From contig CAWFXC010000004.1 of the NCBI GenBank assembly GCA_963819735.1, positions 62,001-126,000 of the forward strand: 64,000 nucleotides of DNA. Reading direction: 5' to 3'. Positions 25,752 to 33,489 of the stretch are shown here, one piece after another (positions within the stretch are counted from its first letter, which is position 1; every line of letters begins with the position of its first letter). Source of the stretch: CAWFXC01 sp963819735. Its GTDB lineage: Bacteria; Actinomycetota; Acidimicrobiia; IMCC26256; DASPTH01. Made by a program: the position numbers and the translations under genes. Under the pieces are notes generated by a model that saw only the letters and a program-made list of their open reading frames with translations, did not search any database and was not told the origin of the DNA.

Positions 25752-26714
25752 TCAGGAATCAGTGGGAACCCGGGAATCGGTGTACCGCGACCGCAGCCGG
25801 GCGGCGGCGCCGGCCGTGATCCCCACCAGGTCGGGGGGACCTTCGACGCGCGCGTCGGGGCCGAGGGCGAGCAGCAGGCGCTCCAGCCAGGCGAGCTCGC
25901 TGATCGCGAGCACGACCCGCGACGAGCCGTCGGCCAGGCGGGTGACCGATTCGTGCGGGTGGCTCTCGACCACCCAGTCGGCCGACGCCGCCAACCACAA
26001 CGTGACCCGCGGATCCTCGGGCCGGGGGCGGTACACGAGGTCGCGGACGTCGTCGGCCGCGCGTGGATCGGGATCGAAGTGCTCGCCGGTGTCGCGCACC
26101 GCGCGCACGCGGTCGACGCGGAAGAGGCGCTCGGCGTCGGCGCGGTGGCACCACGCGGCGAGATACCACGCGCCGAACGCGAAGAACACCCGCCACGGGT
26201 CGACGACGCGCGTCGTCATCTCGTCGCGGGCGAACGAGTAGTAGTCGATCTCGACGCGCTCGAGCGCGTTCGCGGCGACCTGCAGCGCCTCGAGATGATC
26301 GCTCGTGCCGACGTCGATCGCGAGTCCGCCGCGCGCGCCGAGCGCGTCGTCGAGCTTGTCGAGCGCGGTGGCGAGCGGACCGACGTCGTCGGAGCCGGGC
26401 ACCGCCAACAACGCGCGCCCGGCCGCGAGCAACGCGAATCCCTCCGCCGGGCTCAGCCGCAACGGGCGTTCGAAGTATTCGGCCAGGCGGATCTCGACCG
26501 TGCCGTCGATCACCGACACGTCGATGAGGCGATCGGCGGTGTACGGCGGGAGGCCACACATCGGGAGCAGCTCAAGGTCGCGTCCGAGCTCGCGCTCCGA
26601 CACTTCGAAGCGTTCGGCGAGCTCGGCCAACGTGACGCCGGGATGCGCCAGGATCCACGGCACCAGCGCGAGCACGCGGCGCAGGCGCGGGCCGACGAGC
26701 GGGCGCGGGCTCAT
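25752..26714 (-). CDS. pafC: PafC, WYL-domain regulator
   Basis: HTH (LAELAERFEVSERELGRDLE) plus WYL domain (RVVDPWRVFFAFGAWYLAAW, FRVDRVRAVR) and WCX-like C-terminus. With PafB it forms the PafBC activator of the LexA-independent DNA damage response in mycobacteria. 320 residues. The start (ATG 26714) lies inside the pafB frame: the two genes overlap by 143 nt. No change in the WYL core is visible. Confidence 0.9.
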   Translation of the reverse strand: MSPRPLVGPRLRRVLALVPWILAHPGVTLAELAERFEVSERELGRDLELLPMCGLPPYTADRLIDVSVIDGTVEIRLAEYFERPLRLSPAEGFALLAAGRALLAVPGSDDVGPLATALDKLDDALGARGGLAIDVGTSDHLEALQVAANALERVEIDYYSFARDEMTTRVVDPWRVFFAFGAWYLAAWCHRADAERLFRVDRVRAVRDTGEHFDPDPRAADDVRDLVYRPRPEDPRVTLWLAASADWVVESHPHESVTRLADGSSRVVLAISELAWLERLLLALGPDARVEGPPDLVGITAGAAARLRSRYTDSRVPTDS

Positions 26715-27657
26715 GACGCGCGCGCGTGTCCGGGGTCGACGCGAGCGCGTCGAGCCACGCGACCATCTCGGCGCGCAGCTCGAGGGGCGACAGCACTTCC
26801 GCGTGGTCGAGCAGGTCGATGATCCAAGTGCGGAATGCGGCGCGGTTCACGACCGGCAGCGTGACGACGATCGAGCCGTCGGCGCGTCGCTCCACCACCG
26901 ACTCGTCGCCCAGTTGCTCCGCGACCCAGCCCGCGCGCGGTGCGTCGACGAGCACGTGCGCCGCCACCGGCTGGTCTTCGCCGTAGGTCATCGGATCGGC
27001 CCGCACGTAGTCGGCAGGGTCGATACCGGGGGGCGGCGAGAACGCCCCCGCCGGGCCGACGTCGGGGTCGTCGTCGATGCGGTCGACCCGGAAGGCCCGC
27101 GGGGCGTCGCGATCGTGGTCGTGACCGACGACGTACCAGTGGCCCCAGCGCAGGACGACCCCGTACGGATCGAGCCGTCGGGGCGAGCCCCGGTAGGTGA
27201 ACGTGACCGCCGCATGGCGGCTGACCGCGTCGAAGAGCACCGCGAGCCCCGGCGTGACCGCGACGTCGGCCAGCGCGGCATCGGCCCCGGCTCCGGCGAG
27301 GCCGCCCAGCTTGGCCAGCCCTTCGCGCCCGGCGTCGCCGTCGAGGCGGACCGCGGTGACGGCGACGTATAGCGCGGCCAGCTCGGCCTCACTCAGCGAG
27401 AGGTCGGGCAGGTAGTAGTCGTCGGGGTGTATGCGGTACGCCTGATCGGCGCCGAACCCGTCGACCGTCTCGACACGGATGGGCACGCCGAGCTCGCGCA
27501 GCGTCTCCTTGTCGCGCTCGAACTGCCGGCGCCGCGCGGTCAGCTCCTCCGGGTACTTCGGCTCGACCCGCTCGGACAGCTCGTCGAGCGTGAGGGGCCG
27601 GCGGGTGTCGAGCAGGGTGGCCGTGAGGTTCACCAGCCGTTCCAGGCGGTCAGCCAT
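26572..27657 (-). CDS. pafB: PafB, WYL-domain regulator with abnormal C-terminal extension
   Basis: N-terminal HTH (RLERLVNLTATLLDTRRPLT), WYL domain (RRLDPYGVVLRWGHWYVVGH, FRVDRIDDD) and WCX tail ending near MVAWLDALA. The last 50 or so residues after that (Arg/Ala/Pro-rich) overlap pafC and do not look like the family. An ACGCGCGCGCGTC run precedes the pafC ATG; one extra base there would end PafB at D-T-R-A-S-stop with an ATGA overlap, one base less would fuse PafB to PafC. 361 residues as read. Confidence 0.88.
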   Translation of the reverse strand: MADRLERLVNLTATLLDTRRPLTLDELSERVEPKYPEELTARRRQFERDKETLRELGVPIRVETVDGFGADQAYRIHPDDYYLPDLSLSEAELAALYVAVTAVRLDGDAGREGLAKLGGLAGAGADAALADVAVTPGLAVLFDAVSRHAAVTFTYRGSPRRLDPYGVVLRWGHWYVVGHDHDRDAPRAFRVDRIDDDPDVGPAGAFSPPPGIDPADYVRADPMTYGEDQPVAAHVLVDAPRAGWVAEQLGDESVVERRADGSIVVTLPVVNRAAFRTWIIDLLDHAEVLSPLELRAEMVAWLDALASTPDTRARHEPAPARRPAPAPRARAGAVDPGASRRHVGRARRTLRSVGARARTRP

Positions 27658-28741
27658 CGGAGCCTCGTTCCGACAACGCCTCGGTCACTCGGAGGGCGGC
27701 GAGCGATCCCGCCGCGGCCGCGGCCTGGAACAACGCGGGATCGGCGGCCGCGGGGCGTCCCATCGAGGCGATCTCGAGCCCGTGCGCGGCGAAGAGCTCG
27801 AGCGCGTCGGGGCCGTCGACGTCGACGAGGTCGTGTCGCCGGTCGATGCCCGCCGCCACGAGATCGGCATGCAACCGCGCGGCCTGCTCGGGCGGCAAAG
27901 CGGGCACGGCCACGAGCGCGCGCTCGCGGGCCGCGAGCCGGAGCGCGGTCGCGCTGTGATGCGAGAGCCCGACGTGACGGTCGCGCCCGTCGGCGAACGA
28001 GACGCGGAGACACGCGATGGCGACGCCGCCGAGCGCGTGCGCGGCGTCGAGGATCGGGCCGACCTCCATTCCGCTGAAACCGAGGCGCGTGTTGGTGCCG
28101 ACGATGCCGGGGCCCATGACGACGACCGCGGCGTCGGCGTGGGCGACGTGGCGCGCCACCGCGAGGGCCGAGAACACCGAGACCGCCTCGTAGTCGCCGC
28201 CGAACGCGTGCCCGCACGTGATAGTGGCGTCGATCAAGCCGATGGTGCGGAGGCTCGCGACGAGGTCGGACAGCGCGAGCGGGAGCCCGGCGCCGTCGGT
28301 CATCACGTAGGCCAGGCGGCCGGACGGGACCGCGTCCTTGAACGCGGCCGCGACCGCGGGGAGTTGGCTGTGGAGCGCCGCCACCACGACGGGCATGCCG
28401 TCGATGGAGTCGATCTCGGCCAGCGCCTCGAGGTGCTCCTCGGTGCTGCCGACGTCGGCCTGGAGGCTGGTGTAGCGGCCCTTGATGATGTGCCCGGGGC
28501 CGGGTTCGCTCCAGTGGTCGCGCGCCAGGTTCCAGTGCACGACGTGCCACCCGCCGGTGCCGAGCCCCAGTTCGACCGCAGTGGTGTTGACCACCACCCG
28601 GTCACCGAGCGCGACCGGTCCGGTGAGTTGCGAGAGCGCGTACGCGCGTTCCGGACCGTTCCCGAGGTCGACCTCGATGCGCTGGAGCCCGCGCCGCGCC
28701 TCGAGCAGCGTCACGACCTCTCCGGTCCGGTACGACGGCAT
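27650..28741 (-). CDS. DUF3866 family protein
   Basis: 363 residues, recognised from VVVNTTAVELGLGTGGWHVV and the CGHAFGGDYEAVSVFSALAV and MGPGIVGTNTRLGFSG segments. Conserved across actinobacteria, commonly near paf or NUDIX genes; function unknown. It starts 15 nt after pafA and overlaps pafB by 8 nt, so pafA-DUF3866-pafB-pafC form one operon. No membrane segment. Confidence 0.88.
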   Translation of the reverse strand: MPSYRTGEVVTLLEARRGLQRIEVDLGNGPERAYALSQLTGPVALGDRVVVNTTAVELGLGTGGWHVVHWNLARDHWSEPGPGHIIKGRYTSLQADVGSTEEHLEALAEIDSIDGMPVVVAALHSQLPAVAAAFKDAVPSGRLAYVMTDGAGLPLALSDLVASLRTIGLIDATITCGHAFGGDYEAVSVFSALAVARHVAHADAAVVVMGPGIVGTNTRLGFSGMEVGPILDAAHALGGVAIACLRVSFADGRDRHVGLSHHSATALRLAARERALVAVPALPPEQAARLHADLVAAGIDRRHDLVDVDGPDALELFAAHGLEIASMGRPAAADPALFQAAAAAGSLAALRVTEALSERGSDG

Positions 28742-28756
28742 CGCGGCGGGCCTGAC

Positions 28757-30115
28757 CTAGAGACTGGCGATGAGACGTTCCACGCGGTCGTCGCGCGACT
28801 TGAACGGGTCCTTGCACAGCACCGTGCGCTGGGCCTGGTCGTTCAGCTTCAGGTGCACCCAGTCGACGGTGTAGTCGCGCTTGCGTTCCTTGGCCCGCTT
28901 GATGAACGCGCCGCGCAGCCGGGCCCGGGTGGTCTGCGGAGGCGTTGACGTGGCCTCTTCGATCGCTTCGTCGGTGGCGGTGCGTTCGACCGCGCCGCGC
29001 CGCTCGAGCAGGTAGTACAGCGAACGGGCCCGGGTGACGTCGTGGTACGCGAGGTCGAGGAGCGCAACACGCGGGTTGGTGAGCGCGAGGTCGTGGCGCT
29101 CGCGGTACGCCTCGATCATGTGGTACTTGATCACCCAGTCGATCTCGGTCGAGAGCTTGAGCGGGTCGTTCTCGAGATGGGTCATGACGTGTTCCCACAT
29201 CGCCAGCGCCTGCTCCTCGAGCGGCGACAGACCGTGACGCTTGGCGAACTGCAGCGCGCGCTGCAGGTACTCGGTCTGCATCTCGACCGCAGACAGCTCG
29301 CGTCCGTTGGCCAGACGCACCCGGCGGCGGCACGTGATGTCGTGACTGATCTCGCGGATGGCGCGGATCGGGTTCTCGAGCGTGAGGTCGCGCCAGGGGC
29401 GGGAGTCTTCTTCCAGCATCCGCAACACGATCGAGGTGGTGCCGACCTTGAGGAAGGTCGTGTACTCGCTCATGTTCGAGTCGCCCACGATCACGTGGAG
29501 ACGCCGGAAGCGTTCGGCGTCGGCGTGGGGCTCGTCGCGCGTGTTGATGATCGGGCGCGAGCGCGTGGTGGCGCTCGACACGCCCTCCCAGATGTGCTCG
29601 GCGCGCTGGCTCACGCAGTACATCGCGCCCCGGGCCGTCTGCAGCACCTTGCCGGCACCGGCGTAGACCTGGCGGGTGACCAGGAACGGGATCAGCACGT
29701 CGGTGAACTTGGTGAAGTCGCCCTCGCGCTCGACGAGGTAGTTCTCGTGGCAGCCGTAGGAGTTGCCGGCGGAGTCGGTGTTGTTCTTGAAGAGGTAGAC
29801 CTCGCCCCGGATGCCTTCTTCCCGCAGTCGCTGTTCGGCGCTGCGGACGAGGCCCTCGAGGATGCGCTCCCCTGCTTTGTCGTGCACGACGAGGTCGGCG
29901 ATGGAGTCGCACTCGGGGGTGGCGTACTCGGGGTGGCTGCCGACGTCGAGGTAGAGGCGGGCGCCGTTCTCGAGGAAGACGTTGCTGGAACGGCCCCAGG
30001 ACACGACCCGACGGAACAGGTAGCGGGCCACCTCGTCGGGACTCAGGCGGCGCTGGCCGCGCAGGGTGCACGTGACGCCGTACTCGTTCTCGAGCCCGAA
30101 GATGCGTCGTTCCAC
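28757..30115 (-). CDS. pafA: Pup-protein ligase PafA
   Basis: Carboxylate-amine ligase of the glutamine synthetase fold that joins the C-terminal Glu of Pup to lysines of target proteins. MERRIFGLENEYGV carries the metal-binding Glu9, and YLDVGSHPEYATPECD contains catalytic Asp57; FKNNTDSAGNSYGCHENYL and PIINTRDEPHAD bind ATP/metal. 452 residues, full length. GTG start is 6 nt after a TAGCCT -10, leaderless. First gene of the pafA-DUF3866-pafBC operon. Confidence 0.97.
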   Translation of the reverse strand: MERRIFGLENEYGVTCTLRGQRRLSPDEVARYLFRRVVSWGRSSNVFLENGARLYLDVGSHPEYATPECDSIADLVVHDKAGERILEGLVRSAEQRLREEGIRGEVYLFKNNTDSAGNSYGCHENYLVEREGDFTKFTDVLIPFLVTRQVYAGAGKVLQTARGAMYCVSQRAEHIWEGVSSATTRSRPIINTRDEPHADAERFRRLHVIVGDSNMSEYTTFLKVGTTSIVLRMLEEDSRPWRDLTLENPIRAIREISHDITCRRRVRLANGRELSAVEMQTEYLQRALQFAKRHGLSPLEEQALAMWEHVMTHLENDPLKLSTEIDWVIKYHMIEAYRERHDLALTNPRVALLDLAYHDVTRARSLYYLLERRGAVERTATDEAIEEATSTPPQTTRARLRGAFIKRAKERKRDYTVDWVHLKLNDQAQRTVLCKDPFKSRDDRVERLIASL

Positions 30116-30121
30116 GGTGAG

Positions 30122-30127
30122 AGGCTA
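30122..30127 (-). promoter_or_regulatory. -10 element TAGCCT of pafA (leaderless type)
   Basis: Minus-strand TAGCCT, 6 nt, GTG 30115. Confidence 0.55.
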
Positions 30128-30199
30128 GTGCCGGATCACCCCCACCCCGTGCCGCGCGACCCCCTGATCACGGGCTGGTCATACGCCGGTCTCTGCTGG

Positions 30200-30811
30200 T
30201 CACGCGCCTCCCTGCGTCACGGTGTTGGCGGCGGCGCAGGTGGGATCGGCGTTGACCGCCTTGGCGATGGCGCCGGCCTTGTCGAGCTTCGTCAGCTTCT
30301 TGCTGTGCCCGCTCAGCTTCGAGAGGCCGTTGGAGATCGTGGTGCCGAGCGCCTTCGAGGCGGTGGTGAGCTTGGTGGGATCGCTGGGCAGCGCCAGCGC
30401 CGTCTTTTGTGCCTTCGTGAACACGGTGCTCGAACCCTTCAGCACCGCGGCGAGCTCCGTGGTGATCGCCTTGCCGTTCTTGACGTCGGGGACGCCGGCG
30501 ACGGTTGCTGCGTCACCGGCCGCCCCGGCCGAGGTGGCGGTCTTGCTCAGGGCGCCCGCGATCGACTGCGTGGCGGCGGCGCCGGCGGTGGTGTCGGCTA
30601 CGCCGGTGACGGCCGTCTGCAGCGCCTGCTGGGCCGCGTAGGCATTGAGCTCGTAGGAGGCGAACGACTTGCAGAACGCGGCCGCCCATTCGGTGGGGGG
30701 AACCTTCGAGTCGGCCGCGCCGGCGGGCGCGGCGGTGACGGTGGCGGCGACGCCCACCGAAGCGAGCACGCTGACGAGCGCGACCGCCAGGATCCGGGCG
30801 CGACTGACCAT
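30200..30811 (-). CDS. Secreted hypothetical protein with signal peptide
   Basis: 203 residues. ATG 30811 with GGAGG nearby starts a typical signal peptide (MVSRARILAVALVSVLASVG, Ala-rich h-region, likely cleavage after APAGAA). The mature part is helical and Ala/Thr/Lys-rich with three Cys (e.g. AAFCKSF and DPTCAAANTV), resembling small exported actinobacterial proteins. No lipobox. No function known. It stands divergent from the DUF2007-like gene inside the pafA-prcA interval. Confidence 0.7.
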   Translation of the reverse strand: MVSRARILAVALVSVLASVGVAATVTAAPAGAADSKVPPTEWAAAFCKSFASYELNAYAAQQALQTAVTGVADTTAGAAATQSIAGALSKTATSAGAAGDAATVAGVPDVKNGKAITTELAAVLKGSSTVFTKAQKTALALPSDPTKLTTASKALGTTISNGLSKLSGHSKKLTKLDKAGAIAKAVNADPTCAAANTVTQGGA

Positions 30812-30863
30812 TGATGCCTCCGAGGGAAGAGTGGTGGCCTTGGAGGGTATCGGCGCGCCGTCG

Positions 30864-30869
30864 TACTCT
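30864..30869 (+). promoter_or_regulatory. -10 element TACTCT of the DUF2007-like gene
   Basis: TACTCT, then 6 nt, then ATG 30876; no Shine-Dalgarno. Confidence 0.5.
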
Positions 30870-30875
30870 TCGTTC

Positions 30876-31244
30876 ATGGAGACGGGTGCCCACATGACCC
30901 TCTTGACGCAGGTGATGGGGACGTTCCGGGCGCGGGTGCTGGCGGCCCGCCTGGTTTCGGAAGGGATCGACGCCCGGCTCAGCGGTTCGCTCGACACGCC
31001 GTACGGCTTCACCGTGGGTGACATGGCCCGGATCGAGGTCTTCGTGCCCGAGGACCAGCTCGAGGACGCCCGCTACGTGCTCCTGGCCGACGAGGTCGAC
31101 TCCGCGCTCGTGGCCCCGAACGAGTGGTGGGACGCCGGCGTCGGTCGCACCACTCACGCCCGGCGGTGGCCGCGGTGGGTCGCGCTGGTGCTCCTGCTCG
31201 TCGCGGTGGTGGCGCCGATCCTCGTCGAGGCGTCGCGCTGGTAG
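30876..31244 (+). CDS. DUF2007-like signal-transducing family protein with C-terminal helix
   Basis: 122 residues. Residues 6-80 (GTFRARVLAARLVSEGIDAR, YGFTVGDMARIEVFVPEDQL) resemble the DUF2007/ferredoxin-like putative signal-transducing proteins; the C-terminus has one membrane helix (WVALVLLLVAVVAPILVEA). Leaderless start. Convergent with prcA, 6 nt apart. Role unknown. Confidence 0.65.
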   Translation: METGAHMTLLTQVMGTFRARVLAARLVSEGIDARLSGSLDTPYGFTVGDMARIEVFVPEDQLEDARYVLLADEVDSALVAPNEWWDAGVGRTTHARRWPRWVALVLLLVAVVAPILVEASRW

Positions 31245-31250
31245 TGCGGC

Positions 31251-31931
31251 TCAGGCGTCGAGGATCGCCGCGAGCGGCGCGCCCTGGATGCGACGGAAGG
31301 CGCGCCGGCTCTTCGCTCGATCGAGCAGCGCGACCTCGAGTTGGTCGGCGGTGAGCATCGTGTCGGGGCCCGCGAGGACGGACGCGCCGATGCGGATCGC
31401 TGCGGCCGAATCGATGCCGGGCTCGTAGCGCGTCTCGAGCGCCTGGGCGATCTGCTCGGCTTGCCCACCGAGCACCGCCGAACCCTCTTCGTCCATGACG
31501 GTGCCGTCGTAGAGGATGTGGTACAGCTCGTCGTCGGCGGTCGTGGCGCCCACCTGTGCGAGCAGGATCTCCACCTCGTAGGGCTTCATCTCGTGGGTGA
31601 AGACCTGCCCGAGGGTTTGGCCGTACGCGTTGGCGAGCGCGCGCGCGTTGACGTCTTCGCGGGAGAACGAGTAGCCCTTGAGGTCGGCCTGGCGTACGCC
31701 GGCGACGCGCAGCATCTCGAACTCGTTGTACTTGCCCACGCCCGCGAACGCGATCCGGTCGTAGATCTCGCTGATCTTGTAGAGCGTACGGAACGCGTTC
31801 TCGGCGACGAGCACGATGCCGTCGGACACGCTGAACGCCACCAGGCTGCGGCCGCGCGCGATGCCCTTCCGCGCGTAATCCGCGCGGTCCTTCATCATCT
31901 GCTCGGGCGGGACGTAGAACGGCATGCTCAC
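31251..31931 (-). CDS. prcA: 20S proteasome alpha subunit
   Basis: Outer-ring subunit of the actinobacterial 20S core particle. The N-terminal FYVPPEQMMKDRADYARKGI is the gating segment, followed by IARGRSLVAFSVSDGIVLVA and YDRIAFAGVGKYNEFEMLR. 226 residues. GTG 31931 overlaps the prcB stop (GTGA); ATG 31925 is an alternative. Acts with PrcB and Mpa in the cytoplasm. Confidence 0.96.
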   Translation of the reverse strand: MSMPFYVPPEQMMKDRADYARKGIARGRSLVAFSVSDGIVLVAENAFRTLYKISEIYDRIAFAGVGKYNEFEMLRVAGVRQADLKGYSFSREDVNARALANAYGQTLGQVFTHEMKPYEVEILLAQVGATTADDELYHILYDGTVMDEEGSAVLGGQAEQIAQALETRYEPGIDSAAAIRIGASVLAGPDTMLTADQLEVALLDRAKSRRAFRRIQGAPLAAILDA

Positions 31932-32746
31932 AGCCCGCTCCCCTCTTCGCGGCCGCCGTAGAGCGCCTGGGCCCTCGTGGCGACCTCGTCTTCGGGGACC
32001 TCTGTGAATCCGTCGGCCGAGATCACCGCGACCGTGGGGAAGATCCCCCGGATGAGGTCGGGCCCGCCGGTGGCAGTGTCTTCGTCGGCCGCGGCGAAGA
32101 GCGCCCGCAGGGCGAGGTCGACGGCCTCGTCGCGCGACATGCCCTCGCGCCAGGTGGCCTTGATCCAGTTGCGGGCGTGCACGCCGCCGGACCCGTTGGT
32201 CTGGAAGTCGGTCTCCTCGTACTTGCCGCCGGTGACGTCGTAGCTGAACACCCGGCCGCGTTCCCGGCGCGGGTCGTAGCCGGCGAACAGCGGTACCACC
32301 GCGAAGCCCTGCATCGCCGCGGGCAGGTTGCTGCGCACCATTCCCCCGAGCTGGTTGGCCTTGCCCTCGAGCGAGAGCGTCTCGCCCTCGATCTTCTCGT
32401 AGTGCTCGAGCTGCACCTGGAACAGGCGCACCATCTCGACCGCCGGGCCCGCGGCGCCGGCGATGGCCACGCCCGAGAGGTCGTCGGCCGCGAACACCTT
32501 CTCGATCCGGCGACTGGCGATGGAGTAGCCCGCGGTGGCGCGCCGGTCGCCGGCCATCACGACGCCGGCGTCGTAGCGGATGGCGAGCACGGTGGTGCCG
32601 TGGGGGATGTCGGTGCCGACGCCCGTCGCGCTGCGGTCGACACTGGCACCGGGGAGGTCGTGGGGGGCGACCCGCCGGAGCAGATCGACGAAGGACGCAC
32701 CGGGATCGAGCCCGGGCGCGAAGGTGGGAAGTGGAGATTCGGTCAC
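31928..32746 (-). CDS. prcB: 20S proteasome beta subunit
   Basis: Catalytic subunit. A 50-residue propeptide ends at TDIPHG, exposing Thr51 (TTVLAIRYDAGVVMAGDRRA) as N-terminal nucleophile; Lys/Asp partners and FQTNGSGGVHARNWIKATW are conserved. 272 residues. GTG start is 7 nt after TAGGCT, leaderless. Cotranscribed with prcA. Confidence 0.97.
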   Translation of the reverse strand: MTESPLPTFAPGLDPGASFVDLLRRVAPHDLPGASVDRSATGVGTDIPHGTTVLAIRYDAGVVMAGDRRATAGYSIASRRIEKVFAADDLSGVAIAGAAGPAVEMVRLFQVQLEHYEKIEGETLSLEGKANQLGGMVRSNLPAAMQGFAVVPLFAGYDPRRERGRVFSYDVTGGKYEETDFQTNGSGGVHARNWIKATWREGMSRDEAVDLALRALFAAADEDTATGGPDLIRGIFPTVAVISADGFTEVPEDEVATRAQALYGGREEGSGL

Positions 32747-32753
32747 GCGGGCG

Positions 32754-32759
32754 AGCCTA
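32754..32759 (-). promoter_or_regulatory. -10 element TAGGCT of prcBA, overlapping the endonuclease stop
   Basis: On the minus strand TAG is the stop codon of the endonuclease VII frame and the start of TAGGCT; 7 nt later is GTG 32746. It gives prcBA a promoter of its own. Confidence 0.5.
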
Positions 32760-33211
32760 TACGGCGCTTCGGCGCAAACTCCCCGCCCGTGTTCGGGCCG
32801 TCGTCACGAGCTCCTGCGTCGCCGCGTCGCTGAGCTCGAGGTATGCGGCGGCGTTGCGCAGCGCGTCGGGCGAGTCGCGGAACTGGCCGAGGCCGCCGTT
32901 GCAGTTGAAGCACAGGATGCCGCGCACGTTGCCGGTGGCGTGGCTGTGGTCGACGTGCTCGGGATCCTCGCGCCCGCAGATCGGGCACACCCCATCCTGC
33001 TGCACGACCAGCTGTCGAACTCGTCGGCGCCGATCCCGTAACGGCGCTTGAGGTGGTAATGGCGACTGCCGCCGTGCAACCGCTTGAGGGTCTCTCTGCC
33101 CCGCGCGTTGTGACACGGCTTGCAATACGCGTGGCGCCCGTCCTTCGTGTTCCGATTGCGCCGAAACTCTTCGAGGGGCTTGAACTCACCCCAGTCCGGG
33201 CATCGCTTCAT
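32757..33211 (-). pseudogene. Recombination endonuclease VII-type HNH protein, frameshifted
   Basis: The first frame from ATG 33211 gives a zinc-ribbon part (MKRCPDWGEFKPLEEFRRNR, YCKPCHNARGRETLKRLHGG, RYGIGADEFD). A different frame then carries the catalytic part DGVCPICGRED, HVDHSHATGNVRGILCFNCN, ending at 32757: the endonuclease VII (HNH/treble clef) core with His-Val-Asp-His. One base appears missing near 33018-33022. The role of such enzymes is junction or branched-DNA cleavage. A LexA box in the promoter suggests DNA-damage control. Located between pup and prcB. Confidence 0.75.
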
Positions 33212-33218
33212 CTGCACG

Positions 33219-33224
33219 ATACTA
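33219..33224 (-). promoter_or_regulatory. -10 element TAGTAT of the endonuclease VII gene
   Basis: Minus-strand TAGTAT, then 7 nt, then ATG 33211. The LexA box abuts it upstream. Confidence 0.6.
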
Positions 33225-33225
33225 A

Positions 33226-33239
33226 CGAACGTACGTTCG
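33226..33239. promoter_or_regulatory. LexA (SOS) box
   Basis: CGAACGTACGTTCG is a perfect palindrome matching the actinobacterial/Gram-positive consensus CGAAC-N4-GTTCG. It lies 1 bp upstream of the TAGTAT -10 of the endonuclease VII gene, where a bound repressor would block RNA polymerase. Confidence 0.75.
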
Positions 33240-33281
33240 GAGGGCTCGATCCGTTCAGCCCGGCAAATCGGACATAAAGGT

Positions 33282-33476
33282 CTACTCCCCCCCTTTCTGT
33301 ACGTATGACTTAACAAACTCCTCGGCGTTCGTTTCCAGCACGGAGTCGATCTCGTCGAGGAGATCGTCGAGTTCTTCCTTCAGTTCCTCGCCCTGTTTGG
33401 CGGGCGCGGCGACCTCGGCCGTTTCCTCGACCCGCTCCTTGGGTGCCGGTTTCTGCTTGCGTTCACGCTCGGGCAT
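33282..33476 (-). CDS. pup: Prokaryotic ubiquitin-like protein Pup
   Basis: 64 residues, disordered and charged, ending FVKSYVQKGGE. The C-terminal Glu means it can be ligated without Dop deamidation (mycobacterial Pup ends in Gln). The central helix region LKEELDDLLDEIDSVLE binds the Mpa coiled coil. ATG 33476 has GAGGAGC nearby; 13 nt after the dop stop, so dop-pup is a unit. Confidence 0.97.
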   Translation of the reverse strand: MPERERKQKPAPKERVEETAEVAAPAKQGEELKEELDDLLDEIDSVLETNAEEFVKSYVQKGGE

Positions 33477-33489
33477 GACGCTGCTCCTC

